A stretch of DNA of 64,000 nt, taken from NCBI GenBank assembly GCA_018434355.1, contig JAHDPL010000019.1:124001-188000 (forward strand), written 5' to 3'. The notes beneath the pieces were generated by a model. That model did no database searches. It saw only the letters and a program-made list of their open reading frames with translations, and had not been told where the DNA came from. Within the stretch, counting starts at the first letter, position 1. Each line of letters opens with the position of its first letter. Of the stretch, positions 1-9,483 are shown one piece after another. Source of the DNA: Sporomusaceae bacterium (GTDB taxonomy: Bacteria > Bacillota > Negativicutes > UBA1444). The translations under genes and the position numbers were made by a program.

Positions 1-828
1 GGAAATCGGCTTGCCGAACTGTACGCGTTCTTTGGAGTACTTGATCGCAAAATCGAGAGCGGCAGTCGCAATACCGAGCGATTGCGCGGCTACGCCGATC
101 CGGCCGCCGTCCAGCGTGGTCATGGCGATCTTGAACCCTTCGCCTTCTTTGCCCAACATTTGGTCAACAGGCACTTTGACATCTTGGAAGATTAGTTCCA
201 TAGTCTGCGAGGAACGGATGCCCATTTTGTGTTCTTTTTTACCAAAGGTGAAGCCCGGCATGCCTTTTTCCAGGATAAACGCGCTGATTCCGCGAACACC
301 TTTTGATTTGTCGGTCATGGCAAATACAATATAAGTTTCGGCTTCACCGGCGTTGGTGATGAAGATCTTGCTGCCGTTCAGCACATAGTGGTCGCCGTTC
401 AATACCGCAACCGTCTGTTGTCCGGATGCGTCTGTACCTGCATTCGGTTCGGTCAGGCCGAAGGCGCCCATTTTTTCGCCTTCTGCCAGCGGTTTTAGAT
501 ATTTTTGTTTCTGCGCTTCGGTGCCATAGGCGAAGATCGGCCAGGCGCAAAGCGATACCGTTGCCGACAGGGCGATTCCCAGACCGGCATCGGCTTTCGA
601 AATTTCTTCAATTGCTAGAATATAGCTTAACACATCTCCGTCCGCTCCGCCATACTGTTCGGGGAAACAAATTCCGGTGAGTCCCAGGCCGGCCATCGCA
701 TCATACAGGGGACGGGAAAAGCTTTCGTGTTCATCGCGTTCTTCCGCGCCATGGGCAACTTCTTTTTCGGCAAAATCCCGGGCAATTTTCTGCATCATCT
801 TTTGGTCTTCGGTCAATTCAAAACTCAT
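1..828 (-). CDS. Acyl-CoA dehydrogenase (3' end cut by window edge)
   Basis: The first 276 codons of an FAD-dependent acyl-CoA dehydrogenase, which oxidises acyl-CoA to enoyl-CoA in butyrate or fatty-acid metabolism, probably with electron-transfer flavoprotein as partner. It starts MSFELTEDQ and carries the family blocks GAFGLTEPNAGTDASG (FAD and substrate binding), YVLNGSKIFITNAG and TTLDGGRIGVAAQSLG. The ATG at 828 is preceded by AAAGGGG. About 100 C-terminal residues, including the catalytic glutamate region, lie outside the window. The thiolase gene lies upstream on the same strand, but a terminator at 880-912 separates the two, so they are probably not one transcript. The family call is secure; chain-length specificity cannot be read. 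Confidence 0.93.
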   Translation of the reverse strand, partial: MSFELTEDQKMMQKIARDFAEKEVAHGAEERDEHESFSRPLYDAMAGLGLTGICFPEQYGGADGDVLSYILAIEEISKADAGLGIALSATVSLCAWPIFAYGTEAQKQKYLKPLAEGEKMGAFGLTEPNAGTDASGQQTVAVLNGDHYVLNGSKIFITNAGEAETYIVFAMTDKSKGVRGISAFILEKGMPGFTFGKKEHKMGIRSSQTMELIFQDVKVPVDQMLGKEGEGFKIAMTTLDGGRIGVAAQSLGIATAALDFAIKYSKERVQFGKPIS

Positions 829-879
829 TGTGTGTGATCCCCTTTCATTATTTTAATATTTGCTTTTCGCCAAAAACAG

Positions 880-912
880 CTGCACCGGAAGCAGCTCCTG
901 CTTCCGGTGCAG
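880..912 (-). terminator. Intrinsic terminator after the thiolase gene
   Basis: A 15-bp perfect inverted repeat (CTGCACCGGAAGCAG and its complement) with a three-base loop is followed on the minus strand by TTTTT. It lies just past the thiolase stop codon and before the acyl-CoA dehydrogenase start. Confidence 0.85.
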
Positions 913-948
913 TGTTCGCTGACTTTGTGAAATGTTTCTCAATACATA

Positions 949-2130
949 TTATAACCGTTCGATGATCGTTGCGCAACCCTGTCCGCCACCGATACACAAT
1001 GTGGCAAGACCGATTTTTTTGTCATGCTGTTGCAGCGCATGAAGCAGTGTGACCAGAATCCGAGCGCCGCTGGCGCCAATCGGATGGCCGATCGCGATTG
1101 CGCCGCCGTGGACGTTTACTTTGTCCTTGGCCCAGCCGAGTTCCTTGCCGACGGCCAGGAACTGAGCTGCGAAAGCTTCGTTCGCTTCGATCAGATCAAG
1201 GTCTTCGACCTTCAGGCCGGCTTTGGCCAATGCCTTGCGAGTCGCCGGAACCGGGCCCATTCCCATGATCGAGGGATCAACGCCGCCGGAGCCGTAACCG
1301 AGGATTCTGGCCAACGGTTTGAGGCCCAGCGCTTTGGCTTTTTCCGCCGACATCAGCACCAGAGCGGCTGATCCGTCATTGATCCCGGAAGCGTTACCGG
1401 CGGTAACCGTGCCGTCTTTCTTGAACGCCGGTTTCAGTCCGGCCAGTTTATCCAGCGCCGCATCGCGTTTGGGATATTCATCAGTATCAAACACTACGTC
1501 GCCTTTTTTCCCTTTGATCACAACCGGCAGGATTTCCTTTTTGAAATACCCGGCATCAATCGCCTTGACCGCTTTGGTCTGGGATTCAAAGGCCAGCAGG
1601 TCCTGTTCTTCACGGGTCACATTGAATTTGGCGGCAACGTTTTCGGCTGTGATTCCCATGTGGTAATCGTTGAAGGCGCACCATAGACCATCCTGGATCA
1701 TCGCGTCAACGACTTTGCCATTGCCCATCCGGTAACCCCAGCGGGCCTTGCTGTCCAAAATATAGGGCGCCTGGCTCATGCTTTCGGTTCCACCGGCAAC
1801 GACGACTTCGGCATCATCAGCCACGATCGCCTGCACGCCGAGGTTGACGGTTTTCAAGCCCGAACCGCAAACCTTGTTCACCGTGAACGAAGGAACTACA
1901 TCAGGAATTCCGGCTTTGATTGCGCACTGCCGTGCAACATTTTGTCCCAGTCCGGCCTGCAAAACGTTGCCGAAAATGACCTCATCGACTTGGTCCGGCT
2001 GAACTTGCGCTCTTTTTACCGCCTCAGCAATGGCCATTGCACCCAGGTCGGCCGCCGAAAAAGATGCCAGTCCCCCATTAAAGGAACCGACTGGAGTCCG
2101 AACTGCACTGACAATAACAACTTCTTTCAT
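949..2130 (-). CDS. Acetyl-CoA C-acetyltransferase (thiolase)
   Basis: A 393-aa type II thiolase that condenses two acetyl-CoA to acetoacetyl-CoA, or runs in reverse in beta-oxidation. It begins [15 protein letters not shown]. The nucleophilic cysteine is in NKVCGSGLK (about residue 88), the catalytic histidine in [10 protein letters not shown] and the second cysteine in CIGGGQG near the C-terminus. Length is typical. The open frame continues about 109 codons upstream, but the ATG at 2130 has AAGGAAGGGG at good spacing and matches the family start, so the longer frame is rejected. With the downstream acyl-CoA dehydrogenase it suggests a four-carbon (butyrate-type) pathway, the rest of which is not in view. 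Confidence 0.97.
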   Translation of the reverse strand: MKEVVIVSAVRTPVGSFNGGLASFSAADLGAMAIAEAVKRAQVQPDQVDEVIFGNVLQAGLGQNVARQCAIKAGIPDVVPSFTVNKVCGSGLKTVNLGVQAIVADDAEVVVAGGTESMSQAPYILDSKARWGYRMGNGKVVDAMIQDGLWCAFNDYHMGITAENVAAKFNVTREEQDLLAFESQTKAVKAIDAGYFKKEILPVVIKGKKGDVVFDTDEYPKRDAALDKLAGLKPAFKKDGTVTAGNASGINDGSAALVLMSAEKAKALGLKPLARILGYGSGGVDPSIMGMGPVPATRKALAKAGLKVEDLDLIEANEAFAAQFLAVGKELGWAKDKVNVHGGAIAIGHPIGASGARILVTLLHALQQHDKKIGLATLCIGGGQGCATIIERL

Positions 2131-2194
2131 AATACTATCCCCTTCCTTAGCTAAATATGTGGAACTCACTATTAATATGAAATTAATGCAAGAT

Positions 2195-5100
2195 TCATGC
2201 CAATAAAACCGAGCCCGGCCCAAGAATAGCTTCCAGTCGCTTAATGGTGGCGCTAGACGGGTTAATCCAAAAATTTTTCTCGGTTCGGATGGTACGGTTC
2301 TGATCGACCAGTTGCAAAAACACGACGGTTTCTCCCTGACAAGCAGTAAAGGTCTGTTTAAGTCGCTCAAACACCTCCGGCGTTTCATTCTCCTTGCGAA
2401 TTTTGAGCCGCACTTCCTTAACGCGTTGCTGTCCAATCGACGAGACAGTGTCAGCAATCACTTTCACCTTGTCATCGGTAATACTGACCCGACCGCTGAC
2501 AATCACTGCCAAATCGGGGGCAAGCAGCGGACCGGCCCGTTCAAAAGTTCGCGGAAACACAATGATTTCCACTGCTCCGGTAAAATCCTCCAAAGTGACA
2601 AAACACATGGTTTCGCCATTCTTGGTAGGCAGACGCTTGGCAGCGGTAATCAATCCACCGATTTGAACCGTCTGATTATCTGTACATTCCTTGGACAGAA
2701 TTGTTCCGATTTTAGACATGCCGGACAATTGGCTTCGGTAAGCGTCGAGTGGATGGCCGGTGACAAAAAAGCCGGTCATTTCCTTTTCCATCGCCAAAAT
2801 CTGCGCTTTCGGCAATTCTTCCAGATCGGGAACCCGTAGCTCATCAATGCTGTTCATCTGTTCTTCGCCGAACAGAGCCATTTGTCCATTGTTTTTGTCG
2901 CGTTGTCTAGACAGTGCCAAATCCACAGCCGGTTCGCACACCGTCAACAATTGGGACCGTCGCAGTCCGGTCCAGTCAAATGCACCGGCTTTGATCAGGC
3001 TTTCCAACACCCGTTTGTTGACCAGGCGCATATCGATCCGCTCGCAAAAATCGACCAACGATTTGAAATCGCCCTGGGCCCGAGCGGCCAAAATACTTTC
3101 GATCGCGCCTTCGCCGACATTTTTCACGCCGGCCAGGCCGAACCGGATCGCCGACGCTTCCACCGAAAAACTGAGGCTGCTGCGATTGACATCCGGCGGC
3201 AGGATCTTGATGCCGTGCTTGCGGCACTCTTCGATGAAATAGCCGACCCGGTCGCTTTCGCCCATGACGCTGGACAGCATCGCCGCCATGAATTCCGCCG
3301 GATAGTAGGCCTTCAGATAAGCCGTCTGATAAGCCACCAGCGCATAGGCCGCGCTATGCGACTTATTGAAGCCGTAGTCGGCGAATTTCTCCATCAGACT
3401 GAACACTTCATTGGCGACCGTCAGCGACACGCCGCGTTCGTTCGCGCCGGCCAAAAAGCGTTCCCGCTGCGCGGCCAGCACATCATGTTTCTTCTTTCCC
3501 ATCGCCCGGCGCAGCAAATCGGCCTGACCCAGCGTAAATCCGCCCATGACCGAAGCGATCTGCATGACCTGTTCCTGGTATAGGATTACGCCGAACGTAT
3601 CACGCAGGATCGGTTCCAGCATCGGGTGCTGATAGACGGATTTTTTCGTGCCGTGACGACCGCGGACGAAGTCCTCGACCATGCCGCTGTTCAGCGGACC
3701 CGGGCGGTACAGCGCCACCAGCGGAATCAGGTCGTCAAACCGTTCCGGCCTAAGCTCCTTGACCAGATTGGTCATCCCGGCCGATTCCATCTGGAACACG
3801 CCGACCGTTTCGCCGCGCGACAGCATCGCACAGGTGGCCGGGTCGTCAAGCGGAATGGCATCGATATCAATCTCAATGCCGCGATGGGCGCGGACCAAAT
3901 CAATCGTATCGCCGATCACCGTCAGCGTCCGCAGACCCAGCAGATCCATCTTCAAGAAGCCGATTTCTTCGATGCAATCCTTGTCGAACTGGGTCGTGAT
4001 GAATCCGTCTGCCGAATTTTGCACCGGCACCTGGCAGTTGAGCGAATCCTTGGCGATCACCAGCCCGGCCGCATGGGTCGAGGCATGGCGCGGCAGCCCC
4101 TCCAGCGACATCGCGATATCGAGCACTTTGCGGGCAGTCGGGTCGTCATCATATAGACGCTTCAGCTCCTGGCTCATCGCCAGCGCGTCCTTCAGCGTGA
4201 TGTTCAGCACCGTAGGCACCAGTTTGGCGATGCGGTCGACTTCGCCGAACGACACGTTCAGCGCCCGGCCGACGTCACGGATTGCGGCGCGGGCCGCCAT
4301 CGTGCCGAACGTGATGATCTGCGCCACATGGTCGCTGCCATAACGGGCCGCGACATATTCGATGATTTTGCCGCGTCGCACATAGCAAAAATCGATATCG
4401 ATATCCGGCATCGTCACCCGTTCGGGGTTGAGAAACCGCTCAAACAACAATCCGTATTTCAGCGGATCGATATTGGTGATCTTCAGCAGATAGGCGACGA
4501 TGCTGCCTGCCGCCGAGCCCCGGCCCGGACCTACCGGAATTTTCGTTTCACGGGCAAACCTGACGAAGTCCCAAACGATTAAAAAATAACTGGAAAAGCC
4601 CATTTCGCGGATGACAGACAGTTCGTACTTCAGCCGCTGCCTCACTTCCGGCCCCGCCGCCGGATAGCGTTCCGGCAGCGCCGTCTCGCATAGTTCCTGC
4701 AGAAATCCGTCAGCGGTTTCGCCCGCCGGCACAGGAAAATCGGGCAAGTGCAGTTGTCCGAACTCAAAGTCTACGTTGCAACGTTCGGCGATTCGGCAGG
4801 TATTGGCCAGCGCTTCCGGGTATTCGGGAAACAACGCGGCCATCTCGTCACGGGTCTTCAGATAGAACTCCGGGCTGGGAAACCGCATCCGCGCAGCATC
4901 TTCAACACATTTTCCGGTCTGGATGCACAACAGAACATCATGCGCATCGGCATCGTCCCGATCAATATAGTGGATGTCATTCGTGGCGACCAGTCCGATC
5001 TGCAGCTTGCGGGCCAGCTCGACCAGCAGCGGGTTCGCTTCCTGTTGCTCGGCAATCCCATGGTCCTGAATCTCGATAAAAAAATTGTCCTGGCCAAAAA

Positions 5101-5620
5101 TCTCGACATATTCGCGCGCCGCAGCTTCTGCCGCCGCCATGTCGCCTTTAAGGATCAACGAAGGAATCTCGCCGGCGATGCAGGCGCTAAGTCCGATCAG
5201 TCCTTCGTGATGTTCGGCCAGCAAAGCCTTGTCGATCCGTGGTTTGTAGTAAAACCCTTCCGTATAGGCCCGCGACACCAGTTCGACCAGTTGGCTGTAG
5301 CCGGCCTGCGTCTCGGCCAGCAGAACCAGATGATAGTAGGCTTCGCCTTCGCCGGCCACTTTGTCAAAACGGCTGCGGGGCGCAATATAGACCTCACAGC
5401 CGATGATCGGACGAATGCCATATTTGCGGGCCTGCTTGAAGAACTCGACAGCCCCGTACATATTGCCGTGGTCGGTGAGCGCCACCGCCGGCATGCCGGC
5501 TTCCTTGACCCGCCGGACCAGGTCGGCCACGCGACCGGCCCCGTCCAGCAGGCTATATTCACTGTGGACATGAAGGTGAACAAAGTTGTCACGTGCACCA
5601 TCGTTTTTACTAGTATTCAT
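2195..5620 (-). CDS. dnaE: DNA polymerase III subunit alpha, DnaE type
   Basis: A 1141-aa replicative polymerase catalytic subunit. The N-terminal PHP domain begins [15 protein letters not shown] (residues about 15-30). The polymerase core shows [10 protein letters not shown] and the catalytic aspartates in MPDIDIDF. A helix-hairpin-helix region follows, then an OB fold near residues 950-1040 ([35 protein letters not shown]). Length fits the DnaE1/DnaE3 class rather than PolC, which would have an inserted exonuclease. The start ATG follows AGGAAGGATAATG. It stands alone, with a candidate promoter at 5785-5813. Confidence 0.98.
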   Translation of the reverse strand: MNTSKNDGARDNFVHLHVHSEYSLLDGAGRVADLVRRVKEAGMPAVALTDHGNMYGAVEFFKQARKYGIRPIIGCEVYIAPRSRFDKVAGEGEAYYHLVLLAETQAGYSQLVELVSRAYTEGFYYKPRIDKALLAEHHEGLIGLSACIAGEIPSLILKGDMAAAEAAAREYVEIFGQDNFFIEIQDHGIAEQQEANPLLVELARKLQIGLVATNDIHYIDRDDADAHDVLLCIQTGKCVEDAARMRFPSPEFYLKTRDEMAALFPEYPEALANTCRIAERCNVDFEFGQLHLPDFPVPAGETADGFLQELCETALPERYPAAGPEVRQRLKYELSVIREMGFSSYFLIVWDFVRFARETKIPVGPGRGSAAGSIVAYLLKITNIDPLKYGLLFERFLNPERVTMPDIDIDFCYVRRGKIIEYVAARYGSDHVAQIITFGTMAARAAIRDVGRALNVSFGEVDRIAKLVPTVLNITLKDALAMSQELKRLYDDDPTARKVLDIAMSLEGLPRHASTHAAGLVIAKDSLNCQVPVQNSADGFITTQFDKDCIEEIGFLKMDLLGLRTLTVIGDTIDLVRAHRGIEIDIDAIPLDDPATCAMLSRGETVGVFQMESAGMTNLVKELRPERFDDLIPLVALYRPGPLNSGMVEDFVRGRHGTKKSVYQHPMLEPILRDTFGVILYQEQVMQIASVMGGFTLGQADLLRRAMGKKKHDVLAAQRERFLAGANERGVSLTVANEVFSLMEKFADYGFNKSHSAAYALVAYQTAYLKAYYPAEFMAAMLSSVMGESDRVGYFIEECRKHGIKILPPDVNRSSLSFSVEASAIRFGLAGVKNVGEGAIESILAARAQGDFKSLVDFCERIDMRLVNKRVLESLIKAGAFDWTGLRRSQLLTVCEPAVDLALSRQRDKNNGQMALFGEEQMNSIDELRVPDLEELPKAQILAMEKEMTGFFVTGHPLDAYRSQLSGMSKIGTILSKECTDNQTVQIGGLITAAKRLPTKNGETMCFVTLEDFTGAVEIIVFPRTFERAGPLLAPDLAVIVSGRVSITDDKVKVIADTVSSIGQQRVKEVRLKIRKENETPEVFERLKQTFTACQGETVVFLQLVDQNRTIRTEKNFWINPSSATIKRLEAILGPGSVLLA

Positions 5621-5784
5621 TAGGGCTCATTATCCTTCCTGTACAGGCAGCATCGAGAAAAATACTGCTCCATCAATCATTGCATCAATCAAATCATTTT
5701 ACTCATATGAAGACTAAATTCCGTTATTTGGTTTTTCAATCGAACATTCTCTATTTTCAAAGCGGCATTCTGCTGACTGCTATC

Positions 5785-5813
5785 ATTATACTTTTCTTTC
5801 GCGTTATTATAAA
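5785..5813 (-). promoter_or_regulatory. Candidate sigma-A promoter for dnaE
   Basis: On the minus strand TATAAT (5785-5790) is preceded by a 17-base spacer and the weak -35 hexamer TTTATA (5808-5813). It lies about 165 bases upstream of dnaE. The -10 is perfect and the -35 matches at four of six positions. Confidence 0.4.
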
Positions 5814-5847
5814 GAGCATTGCTCTACGCTGCCATCTTACCAAAGAA

Positions 5848-5868
5848 AAAGGACACTTACGCGTCCTC
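5848..5868 (-). terminator. Weak candidate terminator after the WYL operon
   Basis: AGGAC and GTCCT form a 5-bp stem around an 8-base loop, followed on the minus strand by TTTTTCTTT. The stem is short, so this is tentative. It would end the WYL regulator/small ORF transcript before dnaE. Confidence 0.35.
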
Positions 5869-5917
5869 AAAAAACGGAAATACATTGTCTTCATAACAAC
5901 AAAAAATCGCTCTATGA

Positions 5918-6067
5918 TTTGTAAAATGCCAAGCTAAATTCCAAGACGGATCGGAGATCCCGCAAGTCAAGAAAAATGGCCCGAGTGTAGTGACAGAAAC
6001 CCCTGTAACCGTCTGGCTGAACAAGCTGAAATCCGCCTATTATCTGCAATTCTTAATGGAAATCTAA
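5918..6067 (+). pseudogene. Candidate gene remnant with no start codon
   Basis: An open plus-strand frame of 49 codons between stops at 5915 and 6065. It encodes a protein-like sequence, including EIPQVKKNGPSVVTETPVT and then WLNKLKSAYYLQFLMEI, but has no ATG, GTG or TTG with a ribosome site at its head. It looks like the C-terminal end of a lost gene; I do not recognise the family. It converges on the minus-strand small ORF at 6064-6238. The surrounding 5621-6063 stretch otherwise holds only the dnaE promoter and a weak terminator. Confidence 0.3.
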
Positions 6068-6238
6068 CATTTCTTATAGTAGTCGTTCATAAGCTTTATA
6101 ATTCTGCCCGCTTCTTCGAGCATCTTATTTAAATCCTGCCAATCATCTTCTTTCCTTCCCCAAATCGTCCGCCATCTGCCGGACAAACGTCTCTGGCGGA
6201 ATACCGTTGTTATTGCGTTCAGCAATAATGACGCTCAT
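6064..6238 (-). pseudogene. Small ORF coupled to the WYL gene, apparently frameshifted
   Basis: An ATG at 6238 overlaps the WYL gene's stop as ATGA, which suggests translational coupling. The first frame runs 31 codons (MSVIIAERNNNGIPPETF..., ending GKERR) to a TGA at 6143-6145. The next frame continues at the same point with KEDDWQDLNKMLEEAG and YYKKC to a TAG at 6064-6066. The join lies in the purine run GGGGAAGGAAAGAAGATGA. The span is 175 bases, one more than a multiple of three, so a single-base shift would give a protein of about 57 aa. The product is unknown. It could be a decayed gene, a programmed frameshift or a sequencing slip. Confidence 0.45.
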
Positions 6239-7311
6239 GCCGAGTACAGCCCAATTATGCTCTGAGCATTTTTGGCCACTTCCTTACGTAGCCACTCTGG
6301 TTCAATCACTTCAACCGTCGAACCCCAAGTCATCAACCAGGGCACCATCTCGCCTGCATTGGCGACTCGAAATATGATATCTGCCGATCCATCCTCATGT
6401 TGAACAATTTTTTGACTGTCATGAAAAACTGTCACAGCAAATTTCCTTGTCATACCGGGTTCTGCTCTTAAGCGGACTTCTTCTGGTGGGTCTGCATTTT
6501 TTACCGTCCAAGTCCCCCAATTCGATCCATAGGCATCTTTAAGAGAAAAATCGGCAGGTATCCGGTAATTACTGTTTTCAACAATACTCATTCTGTCAAT
6601 TAGGTCAACTCTGAAAATTCGCCGGGCCTCGGCCTCATGGCAAAAACCAACCAGATACCAGGTGCCGTTCCGGCAAAGCAATCCATATGGCTCGACTTCG
6701 CGTCCCTTGGTTATTTCGCCATCGTAAGCCCTTGTATAATCGATCCGAACCATTTTTCCACGACGAATCGCCCGCAAAATCTGCGTAACGGCATTATTAT
6801 TTTGTTTCAACTTTTCTTGACTATAGCCCGACACATAGACATACTTTTCGACATCATCCCGTAGACAGTAGCATTCTTTCACTGTCTCGAGAGCATGATC
6901 AAACACCAGTTTCATTATCTTCTGAAACTGCTCCGCCACCATATGTCGCTGCTGCGGATAGAGACTCAGCGCCAGGAGGATGGCCTGAGAGGGATCCATT
7001 TGCTGTCCCGGTACCAGTTCACGCGTAAACAAATACCGCCTGTTTTCTTTCTTGCCAACCGCTTTAATAGCCGGTTCAACAACTTCACCGGCCGCTTCCT
7101 CCAGCTCCTTCATCCTTGAGCCGGGATCAAAAAATTCGTTCAACCGGCGTACCATGCGTTGAATGCTTTTTTCACTTGGGAAACTGTCCTTCTGCCGCCC
7201 ATACGCATCGATCAAATCTTGCTTATTCGCGCCACCACCTGGCGTTTTTTCAACAATTCTCAGCAATACACTTAGCATTGCCTCCGGATGCCGCTCACCA
7301 TTCTGAAACAC
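6235..7311 (-). CDS. WYL-domain transcriptional regulator
   Basis: A 358-aa regulator with an N-terminal helix-turn-helix region (about residues 10-70) and a C-terminal WYL ligand-sensing domain, visible as EVEPYGLLCRNGTWYLVGFC followed by RIFRVDLIDRM, and a WCX-like tail after about residue 270. WYL proteins usually bind DNA and respond to nucleotides or nucleic acid and are common near defence and stress genes. The start is GTG at 7311, preceded by GGAGGGG. The ATGA overlap with the small ORF downstream suggests a two-gene unit. The target is unknown. Confidence 0.88.
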   Translation of the reverse strand: MFQNGERHPEAMLSVLLRIVEKTPGGGANKQDLIDAYGRQKDSFPSEKSIQRMVRRLNEFFDPGSRMKELEEAAGEVVEPAIKAVGKKENRRYLFTRELVPGQQMDPSQAILLALSLYPQQRHMVAEQFQKIMKLVFDHALETVKECYCLRDDVEKYVYVSGYSQEKLKQNNNAVTQILRAIRRGKMVRIDYTRAYDGEITKGREVEPYGLLCRNGTWYLVGFCHEAEARRIFRVDLIDRMSIVENSNYRIPADFSLKDAYGSNWGTWTVKNADPPEEVRLRAEPGMTRKFAVTVFHDSQKIVQHEDGSADIIFRVANAGEMVPWLMTWGSTVEVIEPEWLRKEVAKNAQSIIGLYSA

Positions 7312-7435
7312 GCGATCCCCTCCAAACGCTTCTATAAATCATCCGTATTTTTGACACCGAGACCTATCGACGCAATTATTCTGTTTCTTTAATTATGCAC
7401 CCTTTTCCTTCCCAAAAAACAAATAATGTTCCTGC

Positions 7436-8668
7436 CTACCTTCTTTGCCTCGCTAGACGCTGCGACAGTCTCAGTTTGGGTTGTCTCGGAAACCCTCCAC
7501 CCTGGGTCTCGTCAATTATTCTCTTTCGCCGCGCCGACTCAACAGCAACGCTGAATAATAGCCCCATCGCCCATAGGTTTACAATCAGCGCCGAACCACC
7601 ATAACTGAAAAAGGGCATGGGCACACCGGTTACAGGCAGCAAGCCCAAAACCATAGCGATATTGCCAACCGCCTGCCCTATGATTAAGAACAGCACTCCG
7701 ATAGAAAGCACTCGTCCTCTGCCATCCGCAGATTGCAGTGCAATACGCATACCGTAGTAAGTCATGGAGCCGAGCAGGAACAAAACGGCCAGCGATCCGA
7801 CAAAACCGGTTTCTTGCGCCCAGACCGCAAACGCAAAATCAGTGTGTGCCTCAGGCAAATAGTAAAACTTACTCGATCCCATGCCCAAGCCAGTGCCTTT
7901 AAAACCACCTGATCCGACGGCAAACAAGGATTGCATTGGCTGATAACCGCTTGTTTGCGAATATTGTTCAGGATTAATCCAGGCCCAGATTCGTTCGGTG
8001 CGGTAAGCATATTGGTTTATCAACAACCCTGTGCTGACAATTCCAGACCCGCACAAAATCAGCCACTCCAGTTTGGGTATTCCAGCCACTAGGTAAGGAA
8101 ACAGACACATCGCAAATACAATCATGCCTGTCCCCATATCCGGCTGTACCGCCACTAATCCAAATAACGCAGTTGTAATCAACAATGGATACGAAACCAA
8201 CGTGATCGGTTTTTTATCGATACGTGGTCCAAGGTAAGATACAGCCAATAAAACCGCCGTCAATTTTGCCAGTTCTGACGGTTGAAAACTGATGAATCTT
8301 CCGACAGTAAGCCATCGCCGCGCCCCATTGATCTCAATCCCGAAAAACGGAACAGCAATCAACAATCCAAGCGTTATCAGCGTCCACACCGGAAGATATT
8401 GACAAATCCAACGATATCCTAGTTTGATCACAATAGCCATACCAATAAATCCGATAACCGCAGCCGCAGAATGGCGTTTTAAAAAATACAAACTGTCGCC
8501 AAAGAATTGAGAGCCGAAAACAAAGCTAGCACTAAAAACGTTGATGGCGCCGGTAAGAAACAATAAGATGGTCACAAACCCCAGTCCTTCCAGCGGACTG
8601 GCCCAAATCCTTGGCCAAAAAGTGTTTGATTCATGCCTTAGTTGCTTCACCTCTGTATTCACCACCAA
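7436..8668 (-). CDS. ftsW: FtsW/RodA/SpoVE-family peptidoglycan glycosyltransferase
   Basis: A 410-aa multi-pass membrane protein of the SEDS family, which polymerises lipid II glycan chains with a partner transpeptidase. Family marks are GARRWLTVGRFISFQPSELAKL, VAVQPDMGTGMIVFAM, the extracellular stretch AYRTERIWAWINPEQYSQTSGYQ, and GLLPVTGVPMPFFSYGGSAL near the end. About ten membrane helices are visible. FtsW is the best label; SpoVE or RodA cannot be excluded. The start is uncertain: TTG at 8668 is listed, and GTG codons lie within the next seven codons. Base composition is AT-rich compared with the genes after 12.5 kb. Confidence 0.85.
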   Translation of the reverse strand: MVVNTEVKQLRHESNTFWPRIWASPLEGLGFVTILLFLTGAINVFSASFVFGSQFFGDSLYFLKRHSAAAVIGFIGMAIVIKLGYRWICQYLPVWTLITLGLLIAVPFFGIEINGARRWLTVGRFISFQPSELAKLTAVLLAVSYLGPRIDKKPITLVSYPLLITTALFGLVAVQPDMGTGMIVFAMCLFPYLVAGIPKLEWLILCGSGIVSTGLLINQYAYRTERIWAWINPEQYSQTSGYQPMQSLFAVGSGGFKGTGLGMGSSKFYYLPEAHTDFAFAVWAQETGFVGSLAVLFLLGSMTYYGMRIALQSADGRGRVLSIGVLFLIIGQAVGNIAMVLGLLPVTGVPMPFFSYGGSALIVNLWAMGLLFSVAVESARRKRIIDETQGGGFPRQPKLRLSQRLARQRR

Positions 8669-8742
8669 AACCCGTTTTTATTGCCCCACTCACCTTAGCC
8701 ATTGATTCATCAATTTGTTACCTACCAGCAGTATATAAAAAC

Positions 8743-8766
8743 AACTGGACACATAAGCGTCCAGTT
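8743..8766 (-). terminator. Intrinsic terminator after the UDG-like gene
   Basis: AACTGGAC and GTCCAGTT form a perfect 8-bp stem around an 8-base loop, followed on the minus strand by GTTTTTAT. It closes the UDG-like/HEXXH/HEAT cassette just before ftsW. Confidence 0.75.
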
Positions 8767-8861
8767 AACAAGAATGTTACTATTTTATCGACAATGATTC
8801 TGAAACTAAATCCAGCGATATGGGGATATGTAATTTTGAACCCTTACTTTATTGCACATCA

Positions 8862-9425
8862 TCAATTCTCGCATGACATACGCCCCTTTGCCTGAATTAA
8901 AGCCTTGATGAACTTGGGAGTCCATTCCTGATAACGGAATCCTGTCGAAGGATGTTTGATCATACAAAACTCCGGCCCTTCCGGCAGTGGTTGGGAAAGG
9001 CGACTCCACAACGAAAATCCTAATACCAATACAACAGCCGGATTTAACTCCTTTATCACACTTAAGAACGGTTTTTGAGCTGCCAACCACATTTCTTCTG
9101 TTGGTCGAATGCGAGACGTTCCTCCGACAAAGGATTGAATATAGTTGTAAAATGCGACATGCTCCCATACTTCGGCTCGCTCAGTATCACTTAACCAAGT
9201 GGCCGATTCCTTTTTCAACAATACCGCTGCAGTCTTGGTGAAGAATGGGTGTCGCTCGCTTTGAGCCAATTTTTTGACTACGCCGATTGTAAACTCTGGA
9301 TTAACCGGTCCGTCGTGATAGTGTGATTCTCCAAGAACTAGAACACGTAGCCCGAATTGATTGTCTTGGTAATACTTACTACCAACCCAAGGTTTAAATA
9401 CAACCTCTTCCATTACTTGATTCAC
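8862..9425 (-). CDS. Uracil-DNA glycosylase superfamily-like protein
   Basis: A 187-aa protein with the layout of the uracil-DNA glycosylase fold. VLVLGESHYHDG (about residues 28-39) sits where the water-activating loop lies in UDGs, FYNYIQ lies mid-protein, and KHPSTGF (about 159) corresponds to the HPS-type DNA-intercalation loop. Classical catalytic motifs are not exact, so activity on uracil is not claimed. The listed start is GTG, with an ATG four codons in that also follows AGGGAG. It is last of three same-strand genes of unknown role, followed by a terminator. The family call is moderate and function is unknown. Confidence 0.5.
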   Translation of the reverse strand: MNQVMEEVVFKPWVGSKYYQDNQFGLRVLVLGESHYHDGPVNPEFTIGVVKKLAQSERHPFFTKTAAVLLKKESATWLSDTERAEVWEHVAFYNYIQSFVGGTSRIRPTEEMWLAAQKPFLSVIKELNPAVVLVLGFSLWSRLSQPLPEGPEFCMIKHPSTGFRYQEWTPKFIKALIQAKGRMSCEN

Positions 9426-9483
9426 TCCCTATGTTTTTCTAGATTGACGTTCCCACTCCCTATTTCAATCACCTCAGTTCCGA

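Noticed and set aside
2131-2457. N-terminal extension of the thiolase frame
   Set aside because: It overlaps the end of dnaE and is not thiolase-like; ATG at 2130 has a strong ribosome site.
4748-5623. 291-codon plus-strand frame
   Set aside because: It lies wholly antisense to the PHP domain of dnaE.
5680-5937. 85-codon plus-strand ORF in the dnaE upstream gap
   Set aside because: It has no ribosome site, runs over the dnaE promoter and a hairpin, and has low-complexity composition.
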